A stretch of 64,000 nt of DNA, taken from NCBI GenBank assembly GCA_947184155.2, contig CAMXCT020001491.1, forward strand, positions 169,501-233,500, in the 5' to 3' direction. Positions within the stretch are counted from its first letter, which is position 1, and every line of letters starts with the position of its first letter. Positions 63,973-64,000 of this stretch are shown here, piece after piece. This DNA is from Cladocopium goreaui. Lineage: Eukaryota; Sar; Dinophyceae; Suessiales; Symbiodiniaceae. Under the pieces are notes generated by a model. That model ran no database searches, was not told where the DNA came from, and was given only the letters and a program-made list of their open reading frames with translations. Made by a program: the position numbers and the translations under genes.

Positions 63973-64000
63973 TGGTTGGTGGTTTTAACCATCTTGAAAA
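63973..64000. mobile_element. Left end of a family B element, cut by window edge
   Basis: CTGGTTGGTGGTTTTAACCA, then TCTTGAAAA; the AACCATCTTGAAAA variant of the family. Confidence 0.8.

Overview
This window looks like nuclear DNA of a eukaryote, most probably a dinoflagellate (a Suessiales/Symbiodiniaceae-like genome is my best guess; the species cannot be read from the sequence). There are no bacterial-style long genes. Coding sequence occurs as short GC-rich islands of 12 to about 250 nt in an AT-rich background, and wherever I could decide the strand with confidence it is the minus strand, so genes run from high to low coordinates. Splice sites support the assignment. Acceptors are mostly AG followed by G, and donors are a mix of GT, GC and GA. 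In two recognisable genes the reading frame and the family alignment close only if GC and GA donors are accepted. This is a known peculiarity of dinoflagellates. Almost none of these exons can be found by looking for long ORFs. The longest ORFs in the window (about 400 codons at 61.7-63.0 kb, 238 codons at 56.3-57.0 kb) are simple-sequence repeats.

Layout, left to right. 1-1480: an 86-bp tandem satellite. 1526-8059: nine phase-compatible exons, plus a likely first exon, of a voltage-gated, EAG/CNG-type potassium channel (N-terminus, S1-S6, pore, start of the C-linker); its cyclic-nucleotide-binding end lies beyond the left edge. 8428-11734: a small Lys/Ala/Pro-rich protein split into tiny phase-0 exons, from ATG to stop. 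12.5-19.5 kb: scattered exons of one or more unrecognised genes, interrupted by a 3.3-kb island (13.8-17.2 kb) flanked by a direct repeat. 21742-29330: an enkurin-domain gene, reconstructed from its stop codon upward through at least ten exons of 18-75 nt. 22458-23658 is a 1.2-kb fold-back element inside one of its introns. 30.6-63.5 kb: more than 35 further minus-strand exons. Those from about 31.5 to 48.1 kb encode mostly charged, coiled-coil-like helix. Those from 48.6 to 63.5 kb are mixed and not recognised. I cannot say how many genes they form; one possible gene end is near 60.4 kb and another near 63.4 kb.

The introns are packed with at least ten families of short palindromic elements (about 60-200 bp, MITE-like). 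Family A begins TACCCTCTGG and ends CCAGAGGGTA and has about 30 copies. Family B begins CTGGTTGGTGG and ends CCACCAACCAG and has about 15. Several are nested in one another and some end within 13-45 nt of an exon, so they form large parts of the introns and may supply splice signals, as introner-type elements do. Minisatellites and microsatellites fill much of the rest.

Limits: exon edges were placed by eye from frame, phase and splice dinucleotides; no alignment or transcript data were available. No tRNA, rRNA, spliced-leader or CRISPR sequence was recognised.
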